Positions 47,683-56,035 of a DNA stretch of 64,000 nucleotides are shown here, in pieces. Made by a program: the position numbers and the translations under genes. Below the pieces are notes generated by a model that saw only the letters and a list, made by a program, of their open reading frames with translations, was not told the DNA's origin and searched no databases. The DNA is from JAQBVV01 sp965249205 (GTDB taxonomy: Bacteria > Acidobacteriota > Vicinamibacteria > Vicinamibacterales > UBA2999). The stretch lies in NCBI GenBank assembly GCA_965249205.1, contig CBDFLL010000006.1, positions 1,240,001-1,304,000 of the forward strand, given 5' to 3'. Positions within the stretch are counted from its first letter, which is position 1. Every line of letters starts with the position of its first letter.

Positions 47683-47808
47683 CGACTACAACGTTGAGGG
47701 AGCACCCTCAAACGCAGAGCTATCCTAGGCGCCGCCCCGAAGGGGTGTCAAGCGGAGCAACGCCTGCGAGTCCATCAACCTCTTTGATTCCTGTGAGCCT
47801 GTATCTCT

Positions 47809-49404
47809 ATGCCCCGAGCCCTGCTGAGCGTTTCTGATAAAACTGGTCTTGTCGACTTCGCGCGCGCGCTCACGGCGCGCGACCTCGAGCTTGTGTCCAC
47901 TGGTGGAACGGCACGAGCGCTGCGAGAGGCCGGTCTGGACGTGATCGGAATCTCGGACGTCACCGGTTTTCCAGAAATGATGGACGGCCGTGTGAAGACG
48001 CTGCATCCGCTCGTGCACGGTGGCATTCTCGCGCGCCGCGACAGAGCGGACGACCTGGCCGCAGCTGCCGCGCAGCAGATCACGCTGATCGATCTGGTCG
48101 TTGTGAATCTCTATCCGTTCGTCAATGCCGCGTCCAACCCCGACACGCCGTTCGATGCGCTGATCGAGGAGATCGACATCGGTGGCCCCAGCCTCATCCG
48201 CGCGGCCGCCAAGAACTTCACGGACGTCTTGGTGGTGGTGTCGCCGGCCGACTACACAGCGGTGATCGCGCAGCTCGATCGGAGCGACGGACCGTCCCGT
48301 GAGTTCCGCTTTGGCCTCGCATGCGCGGCGTTTGAACACACCGGCCGCTATGACACCGCGATCGCCGCCACGCTTGGGACCGTCACAGTAGCGCCGGAGG
48401 GTTTTCGTCGGGCCGCGCCGACACCGCTGCCTGACGCGCTGTCGGTGAATCTACGCAAAGTGCGGGACCTGCGGTACGGAGAGAATCCCCACCAGCCTGC
48501 CGCGCTGTATGAGGGATTCGGCAACCACCCTGGATTCGCGGTACTGCAGGGCAAGGCGCTGTCGTACACGAACCTGCTCGATCTGGATGCGGCGGCGCGT
48601 ATCGCAGCGGAGTTTCGCGAGCCGGCCGCCGTGGTGGTCAAGCATACCAATCCGTGCGGCGCGGCGACCGGCGAGGGACCGGCGGATGCGTACGTACGGG
48701 CGCGCGAGGCTGACGCGGTCGCAGCGTTTGGCGGAATCGTTGGACTCAATCGGTCGATCGACGCTGAGACAGCGCGCGCGATCGTCTCGACCTTCATTGA
48801 AGCGGTGACGGCTCCGTCAGTGAATGGGGACGCTCGCGCCATCCTGGCCACAAAGGTCAACCTGCGGGTGGTGGTGCCTGCCGCCGACGAGAGGCACGAC
48901 GAGGGCGGCTCGGTCGAGGGTCTTGAACTGCGTTCGATTGTTGGGGGCGTGCTCGTCCAGGCGCGCGATGTTGTGCGCGAGGCGCACGCGGAGTGGCCAG
49001 GTGATACGGATCTTCGGATCGTCACGCAACGACAGCCGACCCAGAACGAGTGGCAGGCGCTGCGTTTCGCCTGGCGTGTCTGCGCGCACGTGAAGTCCAA
49101 TACGGTCATGTTCGCCTCCGCCGATCGCACGCTCGCGATTGGTGCCGGACAGATGAGCCGCGTCGACGCGGTGCAAGTGGCGCGCATGAAGGCGGAGGGT
49201 CTCGGGCCGAGTGTGCTGACTGGGTCCGTTGCCGCATCCGACGCATTCTTCCCATTCCGAGACGGACTTGACGCCGTGGCTGCGGCAGGGGCGACCGCTG
49301 TCGTTCAGCCTGGTGGGTCGGTGCGCGACGTGGAAGTCATTGAGGCGGCCGATGCGCATGGCCTGGCGATGGTGTTCACGGGCCGACGCCACTTCCGACA
49401 CTGA
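47809..49404 (+). CDS. purH: Bifunctional AICAR transformylase/IMP cyclohydrolase
   Basis: 531 residues, last two steps of purine synthesis: formylation of AICAR by 10-formyl-THF and ring closure to IMP. The N-terminal MGS-like domain shows ALLSVSDKTGLVDFARAL, STGGTARALREAG and MMDGRVKTLHPLVHGGIL. The transformylase domain has LRYGENPHQPAALYE, VVVKHTNPCGAATGEG, FAWRVCAHVKSNTVMFASAD and IGAGQMSRVDAVQVA. Complete. The 10-formyl-THF comes from FolD, at the other end of the window. Confidence 0.97.
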   Translation: MPRALLSVSDKTGLVDFARALTARDLELVSTGGTARALREAGLDVIGISDVTGFPEMMDGRVKTLHPLVHGGILARRDRADDLAAAAAQQITLIDLVVVNLYPFVNAASNPDTPFDALIEEIDIGGPSLIRAAAKNFTDVLVVVSPADYTAVIAQLDRSDGPSREFRFGLACAAFEHTGRYDTAIAATLGTVTVAPEGFRRAAPTPLPDALSVNLRKVRDLRYGENPHQPAALYEGFGNHPGFAVLQGKALSYTNLLDLDAAARIAAEFREPAAVVVKHTNPCGAATGEGPADAYVRAREADAVAAFGGIVGLNRSIDAETARAIVSTFIEAVTAPSVNGDARAILATKVNLRVVVPAADERHDEGGSVEGLELRSIVGGVLVQARDVVREAHAEWPGDTDLRIVTQRQPTQNEWQALRFAWRVCAHVKSNTVMFASADRTLAIGAGQMSRVDAVQVARMKAEGLGPSVLTGSVAASDAFFPFRDGLDAVAAAGATAVVQPGGSVRDVEVIEAADAHGLAMVFTGRRHFRH

Positions 49405-49418
49405 GCCGATCCGCGGCC

Positions 49419-49623
49419 GTGCGCGGAACGCCTCGTTCCACTCAGCCTCCGGTTCGCAGCGCGAAAAAACGCTCGTGTCGGCACGGTGACCGCCGCGTCG
49501 TGAGCGAAGATGCAGCCGACGGAGCGTGCAACGGCTGGGTCTGGAAAGCCTACGCGGCGTTTTTGTCCTTCGCTGATCGCGCCGCTCACAGTCGGCCCAC
49601 GTGGAACGAGGCGCCCCGCGCCC
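49419..49623. repeat. Inverted-repeat element between purH and the heptose kinase gene
   Basis: 205-bp block with 23-bp ends (49419-49441 and 49601-49623) complementary with 3 mismatches; the inner 13 bases CGCCTCGTTCCAC are perfect. It fills most of the gap between convergent genes and encodes nothing recognisable. No CTAG at the ends and no second copy found, so it could be a MITE of another family or a large stem-loop. Confidence 0.55.
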
Positions 49624-49691
49624 GTCCAGATGCATCGGAGCACGAGGCCGCACGTCGCGTGAGATGTCGCGCTGGTATCCAGGTAACGGGA

Positions 49692-50690
49692 TCAGCCGTT
49701 CGCGGATGCGTCGATCGCGCGGAGCAGTTCAGACGGCGAGACGACGGCGGGCCCGAACTTGGCGACGGAGATGCCAGCAGCCTCGTTTGCTAGCCGAGCT
49801 GCTTCGGCGAGCGTAGCCCCAGCAGCAAGCGCCAGTGCCATCGTGGCGATGACGGTATCGCCGGCGCCCGTCACGTCGGCGACTTCTCGCGCAGCAACCT
49901 GCAGGGCCCCGTCCACGCCAGGGCCCAGCAGCCACATACCCTGATCGCCGCGTGTCATCAGCACCGCTTCGCACGCCGATTGCTCGCGAAACAGGCGCGC
50001 GGCGTCACGGGCGTGGCCGTCGGTTCGCACGCGCATATGCGTAGCCATCTCCGCTTCGTGGTGATTCGGAGTGATGACCGTAGCCCCAGCGTAGGTGCCG
50101 ATGTGCGGGATTTTGGGATCCACCAGCACCGGGATTCCCTGTGCGCGGCTCGCGGCGATCGCGGCGCCCATCACACTCGCGGTTACGCATCCCTTCAGGT
50201 AGTCCGAGATCACGATCGCGGCGGCGTCGGCGGCGTGCTGTTGTACTGCCGCCACGACGTGGCGCTCGATCTCACCGGCGATTTCGGCGTCGTCCTCGTA
50301 GTCCACACGGGCGACCTGCTGATTGCGCTCAGTGACGATTCGCATCTTGGTGGTGGTTCGCCGGTCCGCGTCCCCAACGAGCGCGGGTGTAACGCCCGCC
50401 TCGCGGCAGGCACTTGCGAGCGTGGCCGCCGCCTCGTCGTGGCCGGCAACCGCGACGAGCGTCGCACGGCCGCCAAGGGCGGCGACATTGTGAGCCACGT
50501 TGGCAGCGCCACCGATTCGATGGCTTTCATGATCGAAGATCACCACCGGAACAGGCGCTTCAGGAGAGAGCCGCGAGACGTGCCCCGTGATGAAGGTGTC
50601 CAGCATCGCGTCGCCGACAACCAGGACGTGTGTACGGTCGAGGCTGGCGACGATGGCCCGTGCCTGCTCAGGCGTGAGCGGCGGGAGCAT
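49692..50690 (-). CDS. rfaE1: D-glycero-beta-D-manno-heptose-7-phosphate kinase (HldE kinase domain)
   Basis: 332-residue PfkB-family kinase, stand-alone version of HldE domain I, making heptose 1,7-bisphosphate for lipopolysaccharide core. Seen: HVLVVGDAMLDTFITGHVSR, LSPEAPVPVV, HRIGGAANVAHNVAALG (sugar-binding), DYLKGCVT and the catalytic REVADVTGAGDTVIATMALA. No nucleotidyltransferase domain is fused. Its start overlaps the O-antigen ligase gene end by 23 bp. Confidence 0.92.
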   Translation of the reverse strand: MLPPLTPEQARAIVASLDRTHVLVVGDAMLDTFITGHVSRLSPEAPVPVVIFDHESHRIGGAANVAHNVAALGGRATLVAVAGHDEAAATLASACREAGVTPALVGDADRRTTTKMRIVTERNQQVARVDYEDDAEIAGEIERHVVAAVQQHAADAAAIVISDYLKGCVTASVMGAAIAASRAQGIPVLVDPKIPHIGTYAGATVITPNHHEAEMATHMRVRTDGHARDAARLFREQSACEAVLMTRGDQGMWLLGPGVDGALQVAAREVADVTGAGDTVIATMALALAAGATLAEAARLANEAAGISVAKFGPAVVSPSELLRAIDASANG

Positions 50691-51888
50691 CGACCTGGCG
50701 CAGAGCCGCGAATGGCAGGGTGATCAACACAAGGAAGAGCATGAGGAACTCGGAGTCGCCGAAGTTGTACTCGAACAGTCCGGCGGCGAGCATGGCGGCC
50801 GTTGATGCGAGCGCAGCGGCCGTGAGCACGTGTCGCTGGTCGGGGCTCGTGCCTTCCTGACTCGCTGGTGCCCCTCGGAACATGCGAAACAACGCCCCCA
50901 CGAGTGCGAGCACGAACCAGACCCACGCAGCGAGAGCTGGCAGTCCGCGCTCGGCGGCAATTTGCAGTGCGACGTTGTGCAGGTGTGGGTTGACCGTATT
51001 GACGGCGTAGTCCGGGCGGTACTGGTCGTACACCACAGGCACCATGTTGGGCCCGACGCCGGTGAGCGGTCGGTCCGCGACGATCCGCGCGCCAATCTCA
51101 ATCATCGCGAACCGATCCTGATTCGCCGGATCCTGTGCGTCAAAGGTCGAAGTCAGACGGTTGACGAGGCCGTCCGGGGCGAACACGAAAAGGGCCGCGA
51201 GAATCACCGGCAGCAGTGCCGTGAGTCGGAAGTCCTTCAGCACGAAAAGCAGCCCAACCGCGACGCATCCACCGATCCAGGCGTTGCGGGTGAAGGTTAG
51301 GGCCAGTGCGACGACCAGCGCCGGCATGATGAGCGCCGGCCAAATCCGATCACGCGTCCCGAAGACGAGCCGAGACGTGGCGACGCAGATCGCCAGCATC
51401 AGCACACCCGAGTAGGTCATGTAGTGCGTGAGCGTGCCCTGAGGGCGCTGGCCCAGGTTGTCATAGTGCAGGAGACCGTATTGCACGATCCCGTACACGG
51501 CGCTGGCGGCGCCAACGGAGATGATCACATCCACGACCGTGGAGGCGCGGGAGCCACGCGCGACATCGTACACGGCCGGCACGATCGCCAGGAGCAACAG
51601 CTGTCTACTGTCGATGAGGCTGGCCATCGGATCAACCGAGAACGCAGCCGAGACGAGTGTCAGCCCACCGAATGCCAGGAGCGGGACGAAGAAGGGAGGG
51701 GCGCTGGGGCGGGTTCGATCCTGAATGCGCAGCGCGATCCAGCAGAGGAACATCGCCGCGAGCAGGATCTGCGCGACCGCGATGGATATCTGCAAGGCGC
51801 CCACGAAACCGAGCAGCAGCCATCCAGTCGCCCGCTCCAGGACGGGCGTCGTGCGCGGGTCGGCAACGCTCGTCGCAACAGTAGTCAT
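50668..51888 (-). CDS. O-antigen ligase/polymerase (Wzy_C family)
   Basis: 406-residue inner-membrane protein with about 11-12 helices. The Wzy_C/WaaL features are the large periplasmic loop with ARIVADRPLTGVGPNMVPVV and VNPHLHNVALQIAAERGLPA, whose His is the conserved ligase histidine, and ALALTFTRNAWIGGCVAVGL. It likely joins O-antigen or polymer to lipid A-core or polymerises repeats in the periplasm. Upstream of and overlapping the heptose kinase: an LPS-assembly operon. Confidence 0.85.
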   Translation of the reverse strand: MTTVATSVADPRTTPVLERATGWLLLGFVGALQISIAVAQILLAAMFLCWIALRIQDRTRPSAPPFFVPLLAFGGLTLVSAAFSVDPMASLIDSRQLLLLAIVPAVYDVARGSRASTVVDVIISVGAASAVYGIVQYGLLHYDNLGQRPQGTLTHYMTYSGVLMLAICVATSRLVFGTRDRIWPALIMPALVVALALTFTRNAWIGGCVAVGLLFVLKDFRLTALLPVILAALFVFAPDGLVNRLTSTFDAQDPANQDRFAMIEIGARIVADRPLTGVGPNMVPVVYDQYRPDYAVNTVNPHLHNVALQIAAERGLPALAAWVWFVLALVGALFRMFRGAPASQEGTSPDQRHVLTAAALASTAAMLAAGLFEYNFGDSEFLMLFLVLITLPFAALRQVDAPAAHA

Positions 51889-51917
51889 GATCGGATGAGG
51901 AGCGTCCTCACGGGCTG

Positions 51918-52088
51918 CTAAGGCTCGATTGTGGCCTCATCGATCAACATCACGGGGATGTCGTCTTTGATTGGGTACACCCGGTGGCATTGGTCGCACT
52001 TGAGCGCCGCACCCTCCCTGACCAGTGTGACGGGTGTCTTACAGTTCGGGCACGCAAGTATTTCGAGCAGTTCAGGATCGACGGGCAT
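51918..52088 (-). CDS. Trm112-like zinc-ribbon protein (YcaR family)
   Basis: 56 residues starting MPVDPELLEILACPNCKTPV, then LKCDQCHRVYPIKDDIPVML and IDEATIEP. Two CxxC pairs (CPNC, CDQC) bind zinc; the IPVMLIDEA end is diagnostic. Small Trm112-like proteins support methyltransferases in other organisms; in bacteria they often sit beside LPS genes. ATG 52088, TAG 51918-51920; 29 bp before the O-antigen ligase gene, so probably co-transcribed. Confidence 0.9.
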   Translation of the reverse strand: MPVDPELLEILACPNCKTPVTLVREGAALKCDQCHRVYPIKDDIPVMLIDEATIEP

Positions 52089-52173
52089 GGTGAGGGCCTC
52101 ATGAGTTTCGGGTCGCGGCGTGATGCAGCCACTCCCACGGACTATAACATTGCGTTAGAATTCCCTTATCGGT

Positions 52174-53598
52174 ATGCCGTCCAGCGTCACACCCACTCGT
52201 GCTCTGCGTCGATCGGTTTCGGCGGTCGTGCTGTTGCTGTCGCTCGGCGGCCCGGCGGAAGCGCAGACAGGGGACGCATACTTCGAATTCCTGATGGCAA
52301 GGCGCCTCGAGGCGCAGGGTGAGCACGCGGGCGCGCGCGAGGCGCTCGAGCGCGCTGCCGCTGCGGATCCCGCGTCAGCGGCGGTTCGAGCGGAGATCGC
52401 GTCGTTTCAGCTCCGGAGGAATGAGCGGGACGACGCAGAGCGCGAGGCCCTCCGAGCGCTCAGGCTCGACGACGCGAACGCAGTGGCGCACCGCGTACTT
52501 GGAGTGGTGTACGCGGCTAATGTCGAAGCTATGAACGCCCGCACGCAGCGAGTGGAGGCCGAGGCGCTCGCCCGGCGGGCAATCTCTCACCTCGAGCAGG
52601 CCACCGGCGACGGAGTTCTGGGCGTGGGCATTCAGATCTACTACTCGCTCGGCCAGCTCTATATGCGTACCGGCGACGCGGCGAAGGCGGTTGACGCGTT
52701 TCGAGAGGTCGTCGACCAGAACCCGGGCTCAGCGCAGGGGCGGCTGTCGCTGGCGCGGGCATACGTGTCGGCTGACGACTTGCCCAGCGCCATCGAGACC
52801 CTTGAGGTGATCGTCGACGATGAGCCACGCGTAGCGTCGACGCTGGCACAGTACCAGGTACGGGCAGGACTTCTTGCGGAGGCCGCGGAGAGCTACACCC
52901 GTGCCCTGGCGCTGGAGCCGACAAGTCGCGGGCTGAAGTTCCGGCGGGTCGCGGCGGTGTTCAACAATCGGGATTTCGCGCAGGCGGCGGAATTCGCGGC
53001 CGAAGCACAGGCGCAACATCCAGGCGACCTCCGCTTCGCGAGGTTGCGGGCGCGTGCCGTGTTCGAGAACGGCGACCAGGCACGGGCCTTGATCATTCTC
53101 GAGTCGACGGCGAGCTCGAATCCGACCGATGCGGCCACGCAATTGGCGCTCGCGGACTTGTACAACGACGCGGGTCGTGATGACGAGGCTGAGCGGACGC
53201 TGCGGCAGTATCTCGCCACGACGCCGGCCGACTCCCAGGCCCTGAACCATCTTGGCTACCTGCTGGCCGACCGCGGCAGGGCGCTTGACGAGGCGATCCG
53301 GCTGGTCGAGCGCGCACTCGACGCCGAGCCAGGCAATCCGTCGTACCTCGACAGTCTGGGCTGGGCTCACTTCCGTCGCGGGGATTTCGGCGAAGCGGAA
53401 AAATACCTGGCGCCCGCCGCCGAGCAGCTGCCGGGCAACTCCGTAGTGCAGGATCACCTCGGCGATGCGCTGGCTGGGCAGGGTCGCTGGCTAGACGCGA
53501 TTGCGGCGTGGACGCGGGCGCTGGCGGGCGAGGGCGGTATCGATACGGCCGCCATTGAACAGAAAGTACGGGACGCGCGGAGCAGAATACCCCGCTAG
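52174..53598 (+). CDS. Secreted tetratricopeptide-repeat protein
   Basis: 474 residues: signal peptide SVSAVVLLLSLGGPAEAQTG, then about ten TPR units (EALERAAAADPASAAVRAEI, IYYSLGQLYMRTGDAAKAVD, AESYTRALALEPTSRGLKFR, LNHLGYLLADRGRALDEAIR). Periplasmic scaffold, perhaps for lipoprotein or glycan assembly, by analogy with TPR partners of outer-membrane biogenesis; no enzyme motif. Its stop TAG (53596-53598) lies in the CTAG that opens the next repeat element. Confidence 0.8.
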   Translation: MPSSVTPTRALRRSVSAVVLLLSLGGPAEAQTGDAYFEFLMARRLEAQGEHAGAREALERAAAADPASAAVRAEIASFQLRRNERDDAEREALRALRLDDANAVAHRVLGVVYAANVEAMNARTQRVEAEALARRAISHLEQATGDGVLGVGIQIYYSLGQLYMRTGDAAKAVDAFREVVDQNPGSAQGRLSLARAYVSADDLPSAIETLEVIVDDEPRVASTLAQYQVRAGLLAEAAESYTRALALEPTSRGLKFRRVAAVFNNRDFAQAAEFAAEAQAQHPGDLRFARLRARAVFENGDQARALIILESTASSNPTDAATQLALADLYNDAGRDDEAERTLRQYLATTPADSQALNHLGYLLADRGRALDEAIRLVERALDAEPGNPSYLDSLGWAHFRRGDFGEAEKYLAPAAEQLPGNSVVQDHLGDALAGQGRWLDAIAAWTRALAGEGGIDTAAIEQKVRDARSRIPR

Positions 53599-53762
53599 TC
53601 CCCTGGACACCTCTATTCGTCAGAGCACTCCCAAGGGGGGCATAACCGCCTGGCAGCGTTGCGTCTTCCTCACATATGGCCAATATTCTCGGTCGTCGCG
53701 CCGCGCCATCCGGGTGCCGAGCTGCGGGACGTATGCAACGACTCACGTCTCCAGGGGACTAG
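53595..53762. repeat. CTAG-bounded inverted-repeat element between TPR and LolB-like genes
   Basis: 168 bp bounded by CTAG (53595-53598, 53759-53762). The ends CTAGTCCCCTGGACAC and GTCTCCAGGGGACTAG are inverted repeats with two mismatches at the inner end. Non-coding. Like the element at 375-604 it starts exactly in the upstream gene's TAG stop codon, and its boundaries match the CTAG target of the IS5 elements. Confidence 0.7.
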
Positions 53763-53765
53763 TCG

Positions 53766-54584
53766 ATGACGGCGTTGCAGGGTGCCAGGCGTGGGGCCTC
53801 CACCCTTGGGCCGTGGGCATTGGGCCTCAGCGTGCTTCTCTCAGGTTGTGCGCCCAGGTTCATGTCACTGCCAACCGACCCTGGGAATCCTCTTCCAGAT
53901 TTTGCAGAGATACACCGTCAGGCGACCTCAGCCTGCGCCGGGGTACGGACGTTCACAGCGGAACTGTCACTCTCGGGTCGGGCGGGTGGGCAGCCGCTGC
54001 GTGGGCGTGCCATTGCTGGCTTCGCGCGCCCAGCGTCATTGCGGCTGGAGGGTCTCGCGCCGTTCGGCGCGCCTGGGTTCATTCTTGCGGACGGGGGTGA
54101 TGGGGCCACACTCCTGCTGCCGCGAGAGAACCGTGTACTGCGTGACGGGCGGGCGGCGGACATCCTAGCGGCTCTGACGGGGATTGCGCTGGCCCCGGCC
54201 GATCTACAGGCCATCCTGACGGGGTGTGTGGCGTCGATGCCTGGGGCCCTAGGCGGGCGCCTTCATCAGCGCGGGTTGGCGTCAATCGACCTACCGAGCG
54301 GAGCGACGCTCTACCTGGAGCGGGTCGGTGACGGATGGCGACCGCGCGCGGCGAGGAGGCCCGGCTGGCAGATCGACTATCCGGTGTGGCAGGGCGCATT
54401 TCCCCTGGAAGTCCGTTTTCGCTCCGTGGACTCGGCGATCGGCGTCGATCTCACGGCAGGGGTCTCGCAGATTGAGGCGAATATCGCGATCAATCCGGCG
54501 GCGTTCGCGGTGACGGTGCCGGTCGACGCGCGCCCGCTCACGTTGGCGGAGCTTCGCGAAGCGGGGCCATTGCGTGGGCAGTAG
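53766..54584 (+). CDS. LolB-like outer-membrane lipoprotein
   Basis: 272 residues. A signal sequence with lipobox VLLSGCAPR makes it a lipoprotein (Cys about residue 28). The mature part has strands typical of LolA/LolB beta-half-barrels: ACAGVRTFTAELSLSGRAGG, LRGRAIAGFARPASLRLEGL, GFILADGGDGATLLLPRENR. Position directly before ispE is the same as lolB-ispE in E. coli and supports a role in inserting lipoproteins, by synteny only. ATG 53766 follows the CTAG element by 3 bp, so its native promoter or RBS may have been replaced. Confidence 0.65.
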   Translation: MTALQGARRGASTLGPWALGLSVLLSGCAPRFMSLPTDPGNPLPDFAEIHRQATSACAGVRTFTAELSLSGRAGGQPLRGRAIAGFARPASLRLEGLAPFGAPGFILADGGDGATLLLPRENRVLRDGRAADILAALTGIALAPADLQAILTGCVASMPGALGGRLHQRGLASIDLPSGATLYLERVGDGWRPRAARRPGWQIDYPVWQGAFPLEVRFRSVDSAIGVDLTAGVSQIEANIAINPAAFAVTVPVDARPLTLAELREAGPLRGQ

Positions 54585-55557
54585 GTTGGTCCCGGTGACC
54601 GGACGTGCGTGCGCGAAACTCAACCTCGATCTGAAGGTAGTCGGCATACGGGCCGACGGATTTCACGATCTGCGTACTGTCTTCCAGGCGATCGCGCTGC
54701 ACGACACAATCGAGTGTGTGCCACATAAGGGCCCGTTCGCGATCGAGTGCTCGACCGCTTCGATGCCGTTGGACGAATCGAATCTCGTCTGGCGGGCAGC
54801 CGACGCGCTGTGGCGCTCGTTGGGACGGACGGGGCCGGTTCGGGACGTGATGGTGCGGCTCGACAAGCAGGTTCCTCTGCAGGCAGGCCTGGGCGGGGGG
54901 AGCGCGGATGCTGCTGCTACGCTCGTAGCGCTTGCGCGGATGTGGCGAGTGGTGGTGAGTCCGGATCAGCTGTCAGACGTGGCGGCGACGCTGGGCGCCG
55001 ATGTGCCGTTTTTTCTGTTCGGCGGTACTGCGCTCGGTCTTGGACGCGGCGATGAGATCTATCCCCTGGCTGACTGGCCCCGTCACTGGGTGGTACTACT
55101 GGTTCCAGATTTCGGCGTGTCGAGCCGCCAGGCCTACGAGTGGTACGACGCCGAGAGCGACCTCGGGACAGAGGCACCTGAAGGTGAACCACTGTACGTG
55201 TCGGGCCCGTGGCCGTCTCGGACGGTCCGGATGACGAACGATCTGGAGAGTGCCATCGCCGTGCGCCATCCGGAAATCGTTCAGATGAAGGCGGCGCTAC
55301 GCAGTGCAGGAGCCGTGGCCTCCGCGATGTCCGGGAGCGGGTCCGCGGTCTTCGGCCTGTTTCGAGGCCGTCGGGACGCCCAGGCAGCGGTTGACGTGTT
55401 GTCAGGATCGGACTGGCGGGTGATCCTGACCGAGTCGCTGACGCGCGGCGAGTACGCCCGGTACAGCCGGCCGGTGACGAGGCGACATCGTCAGCCAGCC
55501 ACCAACGTGCAGGACGACTCCAGCAATAGGACCGGGGCGGTGACCGAGGGTCATTAG
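54574..55557 (+). CDS. ispE: 4-diphosphocytidyl-2-C-methyl-D-erythritol kinase
   Basis: 327-residue GHMP kinase of the MEP isoprenoid pathway. Motifs: ACAKLNLDLKVVGIRADGFH near the N-terminus, the ATP loop VPLQAGLGGGSADAAATLVA, and the C-terminal VASAMSGSGSAVFGLF. A 30-residue polar tail is extra. GTG start at 54574 overlaps the LolB-like gene by 11 bp. It ends 3 bp before the MITE-like element. Confidence 0.95.
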   Translation: MGSRLVPVTGRACAKLNLDLKVVGIRADGFHDLRTVFQAIALHDTIECVPHKGPFAIECSTASMPLDESNLVWRAADALWRSLGRTGPVRDVMVRLDKQVPLQAGLGGGSADAAATLVALARMWRVVVSPDQLSDVAATLGADVPFFLFGGTALGLGRGDEIYPLADWPRHWVVLLVPDFGVSSRQAYEWYDAESDLGTEAPEGEPLYVSGPWPSRTVRMTNDLESAIAVRHPEIVQMKAALRSAGAVASAMSGSGSAVFGLFRGRRDAQAAVDVLSGSDWRVILTESLTRGEYARYSRPVTRRHRQPATNVQDDSSNRTGAVTEGH

Positions 55558-55560
55558 TCC

Positions 55561-55812
55561 CCGCCACGCTGCCCTCGTCAAGGCGCCCGGCTCCACCCGG
55601 CGGGACATCAACCTCCGTTCGTACCCCTCCGCTCTCACCGCGAGTAGTACGCATTGCCGACTACAGCCGCCGCGGCATGCACCGGCAGAGCTGATTCGCG
55701 GGTCACGGATCGCGCAGGCCGAACTCGCGGTGAGGAATCGCTTCGGTCAATGTCCGGCTTCGCAGTGTGTCGTCGGGCTCCGAACGGCCGCCGGACGAGG
55801 GCAGCGTGGCGG
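55561..55812 (-). repeat. 252-bp MITE-like element, copy B
   Basis: Perfect 19-bp inverted ends (55561-55579 CCGCCACGCTGCCCTCGTC; 55794-55812 complementary). Its reverse complement aligns with the element at 24661-24911 from end to end, with the same length. Not protein-coding by any recognised motif. It separates ispE from the IS30 and tRNA-Gln and so breaks the ispE-prs neighbourhood. No obvious target duplication. Confidence 0.8.
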
Positions 55813-56035
55813 CGACACCCCACAGATACCAGACAGCCCGCGACGCCCACGGGGATATTGACGTGTTCGGCGCGCCAACCAACGAGTTGCTCGACGCCTT
55901 GGCTGATTTCAGTCCTCGCGTCTATTCGACGTACCTATCGATGTAGGCCGCCGGAGGACCGCAGCAGTTGTGCTGGGCGATGCCGCCTAACAGGCGCTGC
56001 ACCAGGCGTCAGATCTTCCCTCGGCGGTCTCATCT

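Noticed and set aside
47610..47711. N-terminal extension of CspA (frame to 47711)
   Set aside because: It reads through the terminator-like hairpin and is absent from known CspA proteins; the start at 47609 matches the family.
55980..56030. attC-like sequence GCCTAACAGGCGCTGCACC
   Set aside because: Only one half of an integron recombination site is visible; no matching GTTRGGC half or gene cassette follows before the IS30.
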